Shown here one piece after another: positions 25,559 through 33,164 of a DNA stretch of 33,273 bases (the first letter of the stretch is position 1; the number at the start of each line of letters is the position of its first letter). The DNA is from Opitutaceae bacterium (GTDB lineage: Bacteria > Verrucomicrobiota > Verrucomicrobiia > Opitutales > Opitutaceae). The DNA is taken from contig PLTZ01000031.1 of NCBI GenBank assembly GCA_003164715.1, positions 1 to 33,273 of the forward strand, given 5' to 3'. Both the position numbers and the translations under genes were made by a program. The notes under the pieces are model-generated. The model saw only the letters and a list, made by a program, of their open reading frames with translations, did not search any database and was not told the DNA's origin.

Positions 25559-26347
25559 CTAGAGCCGCCGGATGTGGAGGCCGCCGTCGACCGTGATGAC
25601 CGACCCTGCGGAGAACGGGAGGTCCCCGGCGATGACCGAGCGAACGGCGAGGCCGACGTCCTCGGGCGTCCCCCACCGCCCTTGTGGCACGAGGCCCTCC
25701 GCGATGAGCCGGTCGTACGTTTCCTTCGAGACCGCCGTCATATCGGTCGCCATGAGGCCGGGCCGTACCTCGACGACCTGGATGCCCTCCTTGGCGAGGC
25801 GCACGGCCCAGAGCTGGGCCGCCATCGATAGGCCGGCCTTCGAGATGCAGTAGTCGCCGCGGTTGACCGACGCCGTGTCGGCCGAGATCGAGGTGATGAA
25901 GACCACCTTGTGCCCCCCGGGAAGCCCGGGCCTGGGCCTGCGCTTGAGCCAGTGCCGCACCACCGCCTGGGTGAGGAAGTAGGGCCCCTGGAGGTTCACG
26001 CGGACAAGCTCCTCGAACGACTCCTCGGTGGCTAGGGTGAGGTCGGCGCGGACCCGGGGCGCGATTCCCGCGTTGTTCACGAGCGCGTCGATCCGGCCGA
26101 ATTCCGAGAGCGTCTCGGATACGAGGCGGGCGCGGTCGGCCTTGGAGCCGACGTCGGCCTGGAGCGGGACAAAGCGCTGCCAGCGCGCTTTCGAGGCCTT
26201 CCGGCAGAGTGCCGCGGTCTCGTCTGCGCAGGCGCGGTTGCCGACAAAGTTGATTGCCACGGAGCAGCCCTGTGCGGCCAACTGCACGGCGATGCCCCGG
26301 CCGAGGCCGCGGCCGGCGCCTGTGACCAAGATCACCGGGGTAGTCAT
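25559..26347 (-). CDS. SDR family oxidoreductase
   Basis: A 262-residue classical short-chain dehydrogenase. TGAGRGLGRG (9-18) binds the nucleotide, NNAG spans 91-94, and the catalytic set is S153 (or S155), Y166 and K170. The C-terminal DGG segment ends the typical fold. It resembles the FabG-like group found in sugar-use clusters rather than true fatty-acid FabG. It leads a four-gene minus-strand operon with GH88, a TIM-barrel isomerase and a Gfo/Idh/MocA protein, with 12-40-base gaps. It may reduce the ketouronate that arises from the GH88 product, as KduD/DhuD-type SDRs do, or oxidise a deoxysugar. The start ATG 26347 fits the beta-1 strand; the open frame upstream is not conserved-looking. 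Confidence 0.88.
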   Translation of the reverse strand: MTTPVILVTGAGRGLGRGIAVQLAAQGCSVAINFVGNRACADETAALCRKASKARWQRFVPLQADVGSKADRARLVSETLSEFGRIDALVNNAGIAPRVRADLTLATEESFEELVRVNLQGPYFLTQAVVRHWLKRRPRPGLPGGHKVVFITSISADTASVNRGDYCISKAGLSMAAQLWAVRLAKEGIQVVEVRPGLMATDMTAVSKETYDRLIAEGLVPQGRWGTPEDVGLAVRSVIAGDLPFSAGSVITVDGGLHIRRL

Positions 26348-26798
26348 CACAACGGGATAGCTAATGCGGAAAAGCGCGCAGCCATGAGGATTTTCTCGGC
26401 GCGACCTAGCACTTTTTCGACACTGTTTATGCGCAACCCGCCGCCTGCGTTCGAGCACATTCGCAGCGAGAGTTGACCGGGTATGCGCATAGCCGGCGCC
26501 ATGGTTGACAGGAGCCAGCCCATGACGCCGGCGTCGAGGCTGATACGTCGCCGTGATCCGGGCGCGTCCAAGGAAAAAGGTCTCGAATCCAGGCCGAAGG
26601 GCGCTTGGATGGATGCCTGGACGGGCACCTGGGCCGCGAGGGCCGCGCCCCGATGCCCTTGACCATGCCGCCATCCCCAGCAGCGCACCGGCTCAGGAGG
26701 GCCAATCCGGACGAGTCCGTATTTGCGGCGGCGCACACGTTCAAGGCCGCCGAGCTGTGCCGCAGGGCGCAGGCCGCGGCCGGGAGAATCTCGCACCT
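26348..26798. other. 451-base divergent regulatory region of the SDR operon and rhaM
   Basis: No complete gene is supported. The left part (26380-26500) is AT-richer and holds a pair of TATGCGCA sites, suitable for a regulator controlling both directions. The right part contains a 198-base open frame (26605-26802) with coding-like third positions that ends in an ATGA overlap with rhaM. I see no clear -35/-10 elements. Confidence 0.5.
26428..26491. promoter_or_regulatory. Candidate operator pair (TATGCGCA)
   Basis: TATGCGCATA at 26482-26491 is a perfect 10-bp palindrome. The same core TATGCGCA recurs at 26428-26435, 54 bases away, about five helical turns. Both lie in the gap between the divergent SDR operon and rhaM. 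Short palindromes at such spacing are typical of dimeric sugar-responsive repressors (LacI or GntR type), but no regulator gene is in the window. Confidence 0.4.
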
Positions 26799-26802
26799 AT
26801 GA
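26605..26802 (+). other. Possible small or remnant gene before rhaM
   Basis: A 65-codon frame from TTG 26605 to TGA 26802. Its last 33 codons (about 26704 onward) have mostly G or C in third position and encode an alanine-rich helical stretch. The stop overlaps rhaM's ATG as ATGA, the spacing of coupled genes. It could be the C-terminal relic of a lost operon gene or chance. I recognise no family. Confidence 0.25.
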
Positions 26803-27164
26803 AACGCATCGCCTTCGTCATGTCCGTCAATCCCGGCCACGCCGCCGAATACGAGAAGCGCCACAACCCGATCTGGCCGGAGCTGGCGCAGACCCTCAGA
26901 AACCACGGCGTGAGGGACTACTCGATCTTCCACGATCTCTTGACGCACCAGATCTTCGCGTACGCGGTGATCGAGGACGAGGCCCGCTGGAACGCCGTCT
27001 CGGGAACCGAGGTGTGCCGCCGCTGGTGGCGCCACATGGGCGACATTATGCCGTCGAATCCCGACGCGAGCCCCGTAAGCCGGGGCCTGCGAGAGGTTTT
27101 CCATCTTTCCCGGAGCGCGGGTGGCGCGGGGAAGATTGACCTTAGCCTTCCAAAGCAACCTTGA
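26799..27164 (+). CDS. rhaM: L-rhamnose mutarotase
   Basis: A 121-residue dimeric alpha+beta-barrel protein that interconverts the alpha and beta anomers of L-rhamnose (EC 5.1.3.32) in the cytoplasm. The family signature YEKRHNPIWPEL (18-29) is present, with Y18 and H22 matching catalytic residues of E. coli RhaM. WWRHMGDIM (76-84) matches the conserved C-terminal block. Compared with the usual 104 or so residues it has a C-terminal tail of about 15 residues. The start ATG 26799 is preceded at a distance by GGGAGAA (26782-26788). It diverges from the SDR-GH88 operon. No rhamnose isomerase, kinase or aldolase is in the window. Related mutarotases for L-fucose (FucU) look different, so the rhamnose call is good. 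Confidence 0.9.
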   Translation: MKRIAFVMSVNPGHAAEYEKRHNPIWPELAQTLRNHGVRDYSIFHDLLTHQIFAYAVIEDEARWNAVSGTEVCRRWWRHMGDIMPSNPDASPVSRGLREVFHLSRSAGGAGKIDLSLPKQP

Positions 27165-27241
27165 GCGCGCCCCGGAATTCTGGAGGCTCGTAGGAAGGAC
27201 AAAGCCTCTGCGCCAACCGGTATAAGGATCCGCCGCCAACC

Positions 27242-28147
27242 ATGAACCCTCTCGCAGGCCTCGCGCCCTGTTGCCTCGCGCTTCTGGCCCTCCGCGCTCC
27301 TGCGCAGACGCCGCCAGACCTTCCTGCCCCGCAGACGGTCACCTTCTTCGGGCAGAGGATCCAGTTTTACGACGTGGGCAGCGGCCCCGCCGTCGTCCTG
27401 CTCCACGGGCTGGGAAGCAGCGCGAAGGGCGACTGGGGCCGGTGCATCATGCCGCTCGCCGAGCACCACCGGGTGCTGGCGCTCGACCAGCTCGGCTTCG
27501 GCGCCTCGGACAAGCCGTTCATCGATTACGGCATCCAGACGTGGGTGGACTTCCTCGGCGAATTCCTGCGCGTGAGGAAGGTGGAGAACTTCACGCTTGC
27601 CGGCGAATCCCTCGGCGGTTGGGTGGCGGCGAGCTACACGATCGAGGCGCTTGGAGCTGCACCGCCTCCCGGCCCGACCTTCGCCCTGCCAAAGCCGGTC
27701 CGCCTGATCCTTTCGGACGCGGCCGGCCACCGAGCGCCTCCCGACAGGCACGACGAAGGGGGCCCGGCGGGCAGCTCCATCGCCGGGACGAAGGACCTGC
27801 TCTCGAAGGTGTTCTACGGTCAGGCGTGGCGCAACGACGATGCGGTCCGCACCTCCTTTGCGTGGAGCATGAGCAAGGGAGACACCTGGGCGGTCCACTC
27901 GATCCTGACCGGCAACGCGGCCCAGGCCGAGGCCGTCGACGACGGGCTCCCGTCGATCAGCATACCGACGCTCGTCGTCTGGGGCGCGCAGGACCAGCTG
28001 GTCCCGATCGCCGACGGGAGGGATTTCGCGGCGAAGATCCCGGGGGCCACGCTGGTCGTCATCCCGGCCTGCGGCCACGCTCCCTGCATCGAGAATCCCG
28101 ACGCCTTTCTTGCGGCGGTGCGCCCGTTCCTGGACGGCGCGAAGTGA
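27242..28147 (+). CDS. Exported alpha/beta hydrolase
   Basis: A 301-residue alpha/beta-hydrolase with a short signal peptide (1-22, ending APAQ). The oxyanion region is LLHGLGSS (53-60). The triad is S123 in GESLGG, D251 in WGAQDQLVP and H279 in CGHAP. A lid region lies around 155-215. It probably hydrolyses an ester in the periplasm; in a polysaccharide-use context a carbohydrate or feruloyl/acetyl esterase role is plausible but not shown. It follows rhaM by 77 bases on the same strand and precedes the GH28-like gene by 77 bases, so the three may form one loose transcription unit. A purine-rich TAAGGA lies 13 bases before the ATG. Confidence 0.88.
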   Translation: MNPLAGLAPCCLALLALRAPAQTPPDLPAPQTVTFFGQRIQFYDVGSGPAVVLLHGLGSSAKGDWGRCIMPLAEHHRVLALDQLGFGASDKPFIDYGIQTWVDFLGEFLRVRKVENFTLAGESLGGWVAASYTIEALGAAPPPGPTFALPKPVRLILSDAAGHRAPPDRHDEGGPAGSSIAGTKDLLSKVFYGQAWRNDDAVRTSFAWSMSKGDTWAVHSILTGNAAQAEAVDDGLPSISIPTLVVWGAQDQLVPIADGRDFAAKIPGATLVVIPACGHAPCIENPDAFLAAVRPFLDGAK

Positions 28148-28224
28148 TCTGGCGGCGTATTGGGTGCTCCGGTTTTAGAGGATTGAAGGGCGCCCGGCCG
28201 TAGGCAGTGTCTAGGGACACTGGT

Positions 28225-29667
28225 ATGAGACCAAAACCTTCGGTGGGCGTCCTGTTGATCGGGCTTGCGCAGCTGGCGCTAGCCGGTGGGGTTCCGGTTG
28301 CGGCGCCCCCTCCCGATTTCCGGGTGAACGTCCAGGACCGTGGCATCGAGCTGCACGATTTCCCGCAGGGGGCCTTCGGTCTCTTTGAGGTCACCCGGCC
28401 GACGAAGGTGGAGATCCAGACGAGCTTTGACATCCGCTGGGTGAACGTCCGCCCCAGGTCCGCGGGCGTCGCTGCCGTGATTGCGGCGGACCACCGCGGC
28501 GTCACCCTCGTGGCCACGGACGCGACGCCCCTCACCGTGGAGTTCAACGACGACCTCGTCCGTGTCGTCCACCTTTTCCCCTATGCGGCCGACCGGGACA
28601 TTCCGCGACCCGCTACGCCGAATGTCCGCTACTTCGGCCCGGGGCTACATGAGCCGGGCCTCATCGACCTGAGGGACGGGGAGACCCTCTATCTCGCGCC
28701 GGGGGCCTGGGTGAGGGGCAACGTGCGCTCGATCGGCACGAATAACGTCACGATCCGCGGCCGCGGCATCCTTGACGGGACGGACGTCGGGGGTCCGGGT
28801 GTCGTGGGCCCGGGCAGAGCCGGGCTTAGCAACCTGATCTACCTTGAGCGGACCACGGGCGCCAGGCTCGAGGGGATCACGCTCTTCAACAGTCACGGGG
28901 CGTGGACGGTGTACATGACCGGCACGACGGGCACCCGGGTCGACGGCCTTCGGATCCTTAACCCCAGCGTCGACTACGGCGACGACGGCTTCGACATCGT
29001 CTCCTCGAGCGACGTGCGGGTCGAGAACGTCTTCGTCCGCACGAACGACGACTGCGTGGTGGTGAAGAACCTGGGCGACGTCGACACCCATGACATCACC
29101 GTCCGCCATTGCGTCCTGTGGAACATGCCGACGGGCGGGAACGGCCTCGAGATCGGCTTCGAGACGCGGAACCGGCCGATCCACCACATCCGGTTCGAGG
29201 ACATCGACCTCATCCATGTGGAGCGCGGCTCGGCCATCAGCATCCACAACGGCGACGCCGCCGTGGTCGAGGACGTCGTCTTCGACAACATCAGGGTGGA
29301 GGACGCCCGCCGCAAGCTGATCGACTTCGCCGTCGTGTACGCGCAGTACGGCGCGGACCGGCCGGCAAGCGACGAGGAGAACGCACGCCGGCTGGACCGC
29401 GGGGGCACGTGGGACGGGATGCTCACCTACTCGCCCGCCGAGAAGCCGGAGCGGGCGAAGTTCCGTGGGCACATCAGGAACATCCGGGTGTCGAACCTCC
29501 ACGTGGTCGACGGGGCGCTGCCCTACAGCGCCATCGCCGGGTTCGACGAGGGCCACGCCGTCGAAAACGTCGTCATCGAGGGCCTGCAGTACCTGGGCCG
29601 GCCTATCCTCAGCGCGTATGAGGGCAAGTTTTCGGTCGAAAACGCCGCCGGTGTAGAGTTCAAATGA
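28225..29667 (+). CDS. Exported GH28-like right-handed beta-helix protein
   Basis: A 480-residue protein with a signal peptide (1-21) and an N-terminal beta domain (about 30-130). A beta-helix of the polygalacturonase type follows. Helix coils show repeats such as NNVTIRGRGILDG (173-185). Active-site-like segments are GDDGFDIVSS (252-261), TNDDCVVVK (273-281, with D275/D276 in the place of the GDDC aspartates) and GGNGLEIGFE (304-313, in the place of GHGxSxGS). The canonical NTDG is replaced and the GHG histidine is missing, so it is a divergent member; activity on polygalacturonate is not assured. ATG 28225 is used; GTG 28207 is a poorer alternative. Its stop lies 20 bases before the apt start used here. 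Confidence 0.82.
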   Translation: MRPKPSVGVLLIGLAQLALAGGVPVAAPPPDFRVNVQDRGIELHDFPQGAFGLFEVTRPTKVEIQTSFDIRWVNVRPRSAGVAAVIAADHRGVTLVATDATPLTVEFNDDLVRVVHLFPYAADRDIPRPATPNVRYFGPGLHEPGLIDLRDGETLYLAPGAWVRGNVRSIGTNNVTIRGRGILDGTDVGGPGVVGPGRAGLSNLIYLERTTGARLEGITLFNSHGAWTVYMTGTTGTRVDGLRILNPSVDYGDDGFDIVSSSDVRVENVFVRTNDDCVVVKNLGDVDTHDITVRHCVLWNMPTGGNGLEIGFETRNRPIHHIRFEDIDLIHVERGSAISIHNGDAAVVEDVVFDNIRVEDARRKLIDFAVVYAQYGADRPASDEENARRLDRGGTWDGMLTYSPAEKPERAKFRGHIRNIRVSNLHVVDGALPYSAIAGFDEGHAVENVVIEGLQYLGRPILSAYEGKFSVENAAGVEFK

Positions 29668-29687
29668 CGGCCGGGCGCCCCGACACC

Positions 29688-30218
29688 ATGAACATCAAGC
29701 CGCTGATACGCACGATTCCGGACTGGCCGCACCCGCCGGTGCGCTTCCGGGACGTCAGCTCCCTCCTGCGCCATCCGGAGGGGTTCCGTGCGGCGATGGA
29801 CATGTTCATCAGGCATTACAGGAACAAGCATTTCGACATTATTGCGGGACTGGACGCCCGGGGGTTCATACCGGCCGGCGTCATGGCCTACGCGCTTGGG
29901 AAGCCGCTGGTCATGGTGCGGAAAAAGGGGAAGCTGCCGGGGGAGACCATCCACGCCGAGTACCAGCTGGAGTACGGCCAGAGCATCCTCGAGGTCCAGT
30001 CGGACGCGGCCCCCAAGGGGTCGGATGTCCTCCTGATGGACGATCTTATTGCAACGGGGGGCACGCTCTGCGCGGCGGTCCAGCTCTTCGAACACCTCGG
30101 CTGCTCGGTCCGGGACGTTGGCGCGATCGTCAACCTGCCGGAGCTGAACGGATCGGGCCGGCTTCAGCGCCTCGGCGTGAGGGTCTATTCGCTCTGCGAG
30201 TTCTTCGAGGCCGAATGA
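29688..30218 (+). CDS. apt: Adenine phosphoribosyltransferase
   Basis: A 176-residue purine-salvage enzyme that makes AMP from adenine and PRPP in the cytoplasm. The N-terminus IRTIPDWPHPPVRFRDVSSLL (7-27) matches Apt proteins; the PRPP loop is DDLIATGGT (118-126), and RKKGKLPG (78-85) is the flexible catalytic loop region. I place the start at ATG 29688, where the family begins; ATG 29664 would overlap the GH28-like stop as ATGA and adds eight residues. Its own stop overlaps the ClC start by 4 bases. The placement after a beta-helix glycosidase is odd for a housekeeping gene and probably reflects gene packing rather than shared function. Confidence 0.95.
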   Translation: MNIKPLIRTIPDWPHPPVRFRDVSSLLRHPEGFRAAMDMFIRHYRNKHFDIIAGLDARGFIPAGVMAYALGKPLVMVRKKGKLPGETIHAEYQLEYGQSILEVQSDAAPKGSDVLLMDDLIATGGTLCAAVQLFEHLGCSVRDVGAIVNLPELNGSGRLQRLGVRVYSLCEFFEAE

Positions 30219-31591
30219 CGCCCGGCGCAGACCAGACGTCCGGCGAGGCGGGCGGGGGCGGCGCGCCGGACCGTCCCCCGCAGGCCGCCACCGGTCTGAA
30301 GGAGCCCGAGGTCAAGCGGCGCCACATCCTCCCGAAGGCCCTCGTCGTCGGGCTGGTTGCCGGCCTCATTGCCTCGGGCTTCCGGATGACGCTGCATTTC
30401 CTCGAGCACGGCCGGATCGCCTGGATCCAGCGCCTTCCGCTCCTCGAGGGGTTCTTCATCGCCGTCGGAATCGGCGCCGTTGGGAGCGGGGTGGCCCTCT
30501 GGCTCGTCCGGCGCTTCGCGCCGGAAGCCGCGGGCAGCGGCATTCCCCATCTCAAGTCCGTCGTCATGGGGGAGAAGGAGCTCCATTGGAAGCGCGTGCT
30601 TCCGGTCAAATTTCTGTCGGGAGTCGTCGGAATCGGCGCCGGCCTGACGCTCGGCCGCGAGGGCCCGACGGTGCAGATGGGCGGCGCCACGGGCCTCATG
30701 GTCTCGACCTGGTTCCGGGTCAAGCAGGGAAAAGGCGAGCGAAAGGCCCTCATCAGCGCGGGCGCGGCCGCGGGCCTCGCGGCGGCCTTCAACGCGCCCC
30801 TGGCGGGCCTCATCTTCGTCCTTGAGGAGCTGAACGGGAAGTTCACGCCGGTCGTCTTCGTCGCGTCCTTTCTCGCCGCCGTCACGGCGGACGTGGTCTG
30901 TCGCGTGGTGACCAGGGAGACCCCGGTCTTCATACTCCAGGGGATGCAAGTCCCCACGCTGAGCGCGCTTCCCGTCGCGGCGATCCTCGGCGTCGTCGCG
31001 GGATTCGCCGGCGTTGCGTTCAACAGGTCGCTTCTGGCGAGCCTCAATCTTTTTGAGCGGCTGAAGCGGTGGCCGCCCTTCGCCGTGGGCGCCCTGGCCG
31101 GGGCCGTAATCGGCGTGGCCGCGTGGATCTACCCGGGCGTCAGCGGTTCGGGGGCGGTGCTCTCGGAGAGGGCCCTTTCGGGCGAGATCGCGGTTCAGTG
31201 GATGCTGGTCCTCGTCGCTGCCCGTTTCGTGCTGACAATGGTGAGCTACGGCTCGGGCGCGGCCGGCGGCATCTTCGCGCCGCTGCTGGTGCTCGGCTCG
31301 CTGGGGGGGCTGGCCGTGGGGGCGGGCGTCCACGCGGTCGTGCCGGGCCTTGCCACCTACCCGGAGACGTTCGCGGTCATCGGCATGGGGGCGCTTTTCA
31401 CGGCGACGGTGCGGGCGCCGCTGACCGGGATCGTCCTGATGACCGAACTCACCGGAAAATACGACTTCATGCTGCCGCTCCTCGTGAGCTGCTTCGCGGC
31501 CTACGGCGTCGCCGAGGCCCTGCGCGACCGGCCGATCTACGAGGCCCTGCGCGAGCGCTCCGCGTTCCCCAGCGGCGCGCCCGAGCCCTAG
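30215..31591 (+). CDS. ClC-type chloride/proton antiporter
   Basis: A 458-residue membrane protein of the ClC family with the three anion-selectivity motifs: GSGIP (107-111), GREGP (147-151) with gating glutamate E149, and GGIFAP in the second half, plus Y in TGKYDFMLP in the place of the central tyrosine. The pair E204-E205 (VLEEL) includes the inner proton-transfer glutamate, so it should exchange chloride for protons rather than act as a channel. No CBS domain follows. The first 36 residues are soluble and polar. The ATG overlaps the apt stop (ATGA). It converges with the flavin reductase-like gene, sharing 4 bases at the stops. Likely role: acid or salt stress; regulation not visible. Confidence 0.95.
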   Translation: MTPGADQTSGEAGGGGAPDRPPQAATGLKEPEVKRRHILPKALVVGLVAGLIASGFRMTLHFLEHGRIAWIQRLPLLEGFFIAVGIGAVGSGVALWLVRRFAPEAAGSGIPHLKSVVMGEKELHWKRVLPVKFLSGVVGIGAGLTLGREGPTVQMGGATGLMVSTWFRVKQGKGERKALISAGAAAGLAAAFNAPLAGLIFVLEELNGKFTPVVFVASFLAAVTADVVCRVVTRETPVFILQGMQVPTLSALPVAAILGVVAGFAGVAFNRSLLASLNLFERLKRWPPFAVGALAGAVIGVAAWIYPGVSGSGAVLSERALSGEIAVQWMLVLVAARFVLTMVSYGSGAAGGIFAPLLVLGSLGGLAVGAGVHAVVPGLATYPETFAVIGMGALFTATVRAPLTGIVLMTELTGKYDFMLPLLVSCFAAYGVAEALRDRPIYEALRERSAFPSGAPEP

Positions 31592-32214
31592 GTTTGGTAC
31601 TGCTTCCGGTCTGGGCGCGGAAAGCTGAAGGTTTCGCGGGTCCTCGTGTAGTCCTCGCCTCCCAGGCGGCCGACGAGGTCCAGCTTCGCCGAGTCGGGAA
31701 AGCCCCCGGGGCCGAGGATGTCGTCCCTGATGTGGGCCGCGATGATCCGCCCGAAGATGACGTTGGCCGCGAGCGGGCCCTCGCCGATGTGCACGATCCG
31801 GTCGAGCGTGCATTCGAACGCCACCGGCGACGCCGCCACCCGCGGCGGCCGCACCTTCTGCGAGGGCGTCTCCGCGATGCCGAACGCCGAGAACTCGCTC
31901 TCCCCGTAGGGCAGGAGCGCCGCGCAGTTGTTCATCTGCTCGGTGAGCGCGAACGGCACGAGATTGACGACGAACTCCGGCAGCAGCTCGATGTTGCGGA
32001 CCGTGTCCTTCTTCGTTCCCTCGCGCGTGTTGACCGGCACGAACATGAGCGTGGGCGGGTTCGCCGTCACCCCCTGGAAGAAGCTGAACGGGGCGAGGTT
32101 TGTCCTGCCTTCGGGGGAGATCGTCGAGACCCATGCGATCGGCCTCGGCAGGATCGTGGACGACATCCACTGGTAGGCGACGCGGGGCTTGAGCGCGGTG
32201 AAGTCGAGAAGCAT
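31588..32214 (-). CDS. Flavin reductase-like FMN-binding protein
   Basis: A 208-residue split-barrel flavoprotein of the flavin reductase-like family. Typical segments are RPIAWVSTISPEGRTNLAPFS (split over 24-44), a strand LMFVP (56-60) and TKKDTVRNIE (67-76), which starts the second half. Members reduce free FMN with NAD(P)H or simply bind FMN; this longer subgroup usually works outside two-component monooxygenases. No oxygenase partner is adjacent. It lies 71 bases after the Tat-exported TIM-barrel gene on the same strand. The stop overlaps the convergent ClC stop by 4 bases, so no terminator is possible between them without reaching into coding sequence. Confidence 0.88.
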   Translation of the reverse strand: MLLDFTALKPRVAYQWMSSTILPRPIAWVSTISPEGRTNLAPFSFFQGVTANPPTLMFVPVNTREGTKKDTVRNIELLPEFVVNLVPFALTEQMNNCAALLPYGESEFSAFGIAETPSQKVRPPRVAASPVAFECTLDRIVHIGEGPLAANVIFGRIIAAHIRDDILGPGGFPDSAKLDLVGRLGGEDYTRTRETFSFPRPDRKQYQT

Positions 32215-32285
32215 GGCTGACGTCTACCCTACGAAACGGGCGGTGACGAAGGAAATTGCGGCGTCGGGGGGTCCGAGATGCCGGT

Positions 32286-33164
32286 TTAGACGGTACAGAT
32301 CGCGACGGCCTCGGCCAGCGAGGTCATGGGGTCGCGGGCGGGGATGAACTCCTGCGCGACATAGCCGCGGTGGCCAACATCCCGGATCGCGCGGGCTATT
32401 GCGGCGTAGTTGAGCTCCTGGCTCGCGTCGATCTCATGGCGCCCGGGGACGCCGCCCGTGTGGTAGTGGGCGATGTACTCGTGGTTGTCGCGTATCGTGC
32501 GGATCACGTCCCCCTCCATGATCTGCATGTGGTAGATGTCGTAGAGGAGCTTGAACCGTTCGGAACCGACGCGCTTGACCAGTTCCACGCCCCAGGCCGT
32601 GTGATCGCACATGTAGTCGTGGTGGTCGACCTTGCTGTTAAGGAGCTCCATGCAGACCGTGACCTTGCGCTTTTCCGCCTCGCCGACGATCTGCTTGAGC
32701 GCGACGGCGCAGTTGGCGAGGCCGAGTTCGTCGTCCATTCCGCCGCGGCTCCCCGAGAAGCAGATCACGTTCGGAAGCCCCGCGTTGGCGCAGGCGCCGA
32801 TGCGCTCGATCATCCCGGGAACCATGACCGCGTGGTGCTCGACCCGGTTCAGGCCCTCGGGTATCCGCGTTGTTCCCATCGCCATCGCGCAGGTGAGCCC
32901 GTGCCTCTGGACCACGGGCCATTCCAATGGCTCGAGCAGCTCGACCGACTCCAGCCCAATGCGCTTGGCCTCGCGCGCGAGATGGTCGAGGGGGATCTTC
33001 TGGTAGCACCAGCGGCAGACCGAGTGCCTGAAGGAGCCGCCCGGGCCGGTCGCGGCGGGCGCGGCTGCGGCGGGCTTGGCCTCCTCCGAGCGAACGAGGG
33101 GCAGGGCGGCTAGTGCGGCCGTGCCGGCCATTGCTTTCAGTGCGTCGCGTCGGGTGATCTTCAT
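32286..33164 (-). CDS. Tat-exported hydroxypyruvate isomerase-like TIM barrel
   Basis: A 292-residue protein with a twin-arginine signal (ITRRDALKAMAGTAALAAL is the first 21 residues minus the start). The mature part is a TIM barrel of the hydroxypyruvate isomerase / sugar isomerase-epimerase class. Metal and catalytic residues are visible: E173 (CMELLNS), D209 and H212 (YDIYHMQ), H235 within HYHTGGVPGRHE, and E272 (AQEFIP). Hyi-family isomerases are usually cytoplasmic; the Tat-exported versions are common in Verrucomicrobiota and Planctomycetes and their substrates are not known. The ATG 33164 fits the signal peptide. It is followed by the flavin reductase-like gene on the same strand. Confidence 0.9.
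   Translation of the reverse strand: MKITRRDALKAMAGTAALAALPLVRSEEAKPAAAAPAATGPGGSFRHSVCRWCYQKIPLDHLAREAKRIGLESVELLEPLEWPVVQRHGLTCAMAMGTTRIPEGLNRVEHHAVMVPGMIERIGACANAGLPNVICFSGSRGGMDDELGLANCAVALKQIVGEAEKRKVTVCMELLNSKVDHHDYMCDHTAWGVELVKRVGSERFKLLYDIYHMQIMEGDVIRTIRDNHEYIAHYHTGGVPGRHEIDASQELNYAAIARAIRDVGHRGYVAQEFIPARDPMTSLAEAVAICTV

Noticed and set aside
29664-29687. ATG at 29664 as the apt start, overlapping the GH28-like stop
   Set aside because: It adds eight residues not typical of Apt. The ATG at 29688 aligns with the family N-terminus. The upstream start remains possible but less likely.
30215-31591. ClC protein as a fluoride-specific exporter
   Set aside because: It has the canonical GSGIP, GREGP and central tyrosine motifs of chloride/proton antiporters, and no fluoride riboswitch-like leader precedes it.
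30185-32170. A 661-codon open frame antisense to apt and the ClC gene
   Set aside because: It lies opposite genes with full family motifs, its product is very rich in Arg, Gly, Ala and Pro, and no motif is visible. It is a by-product of high GC.
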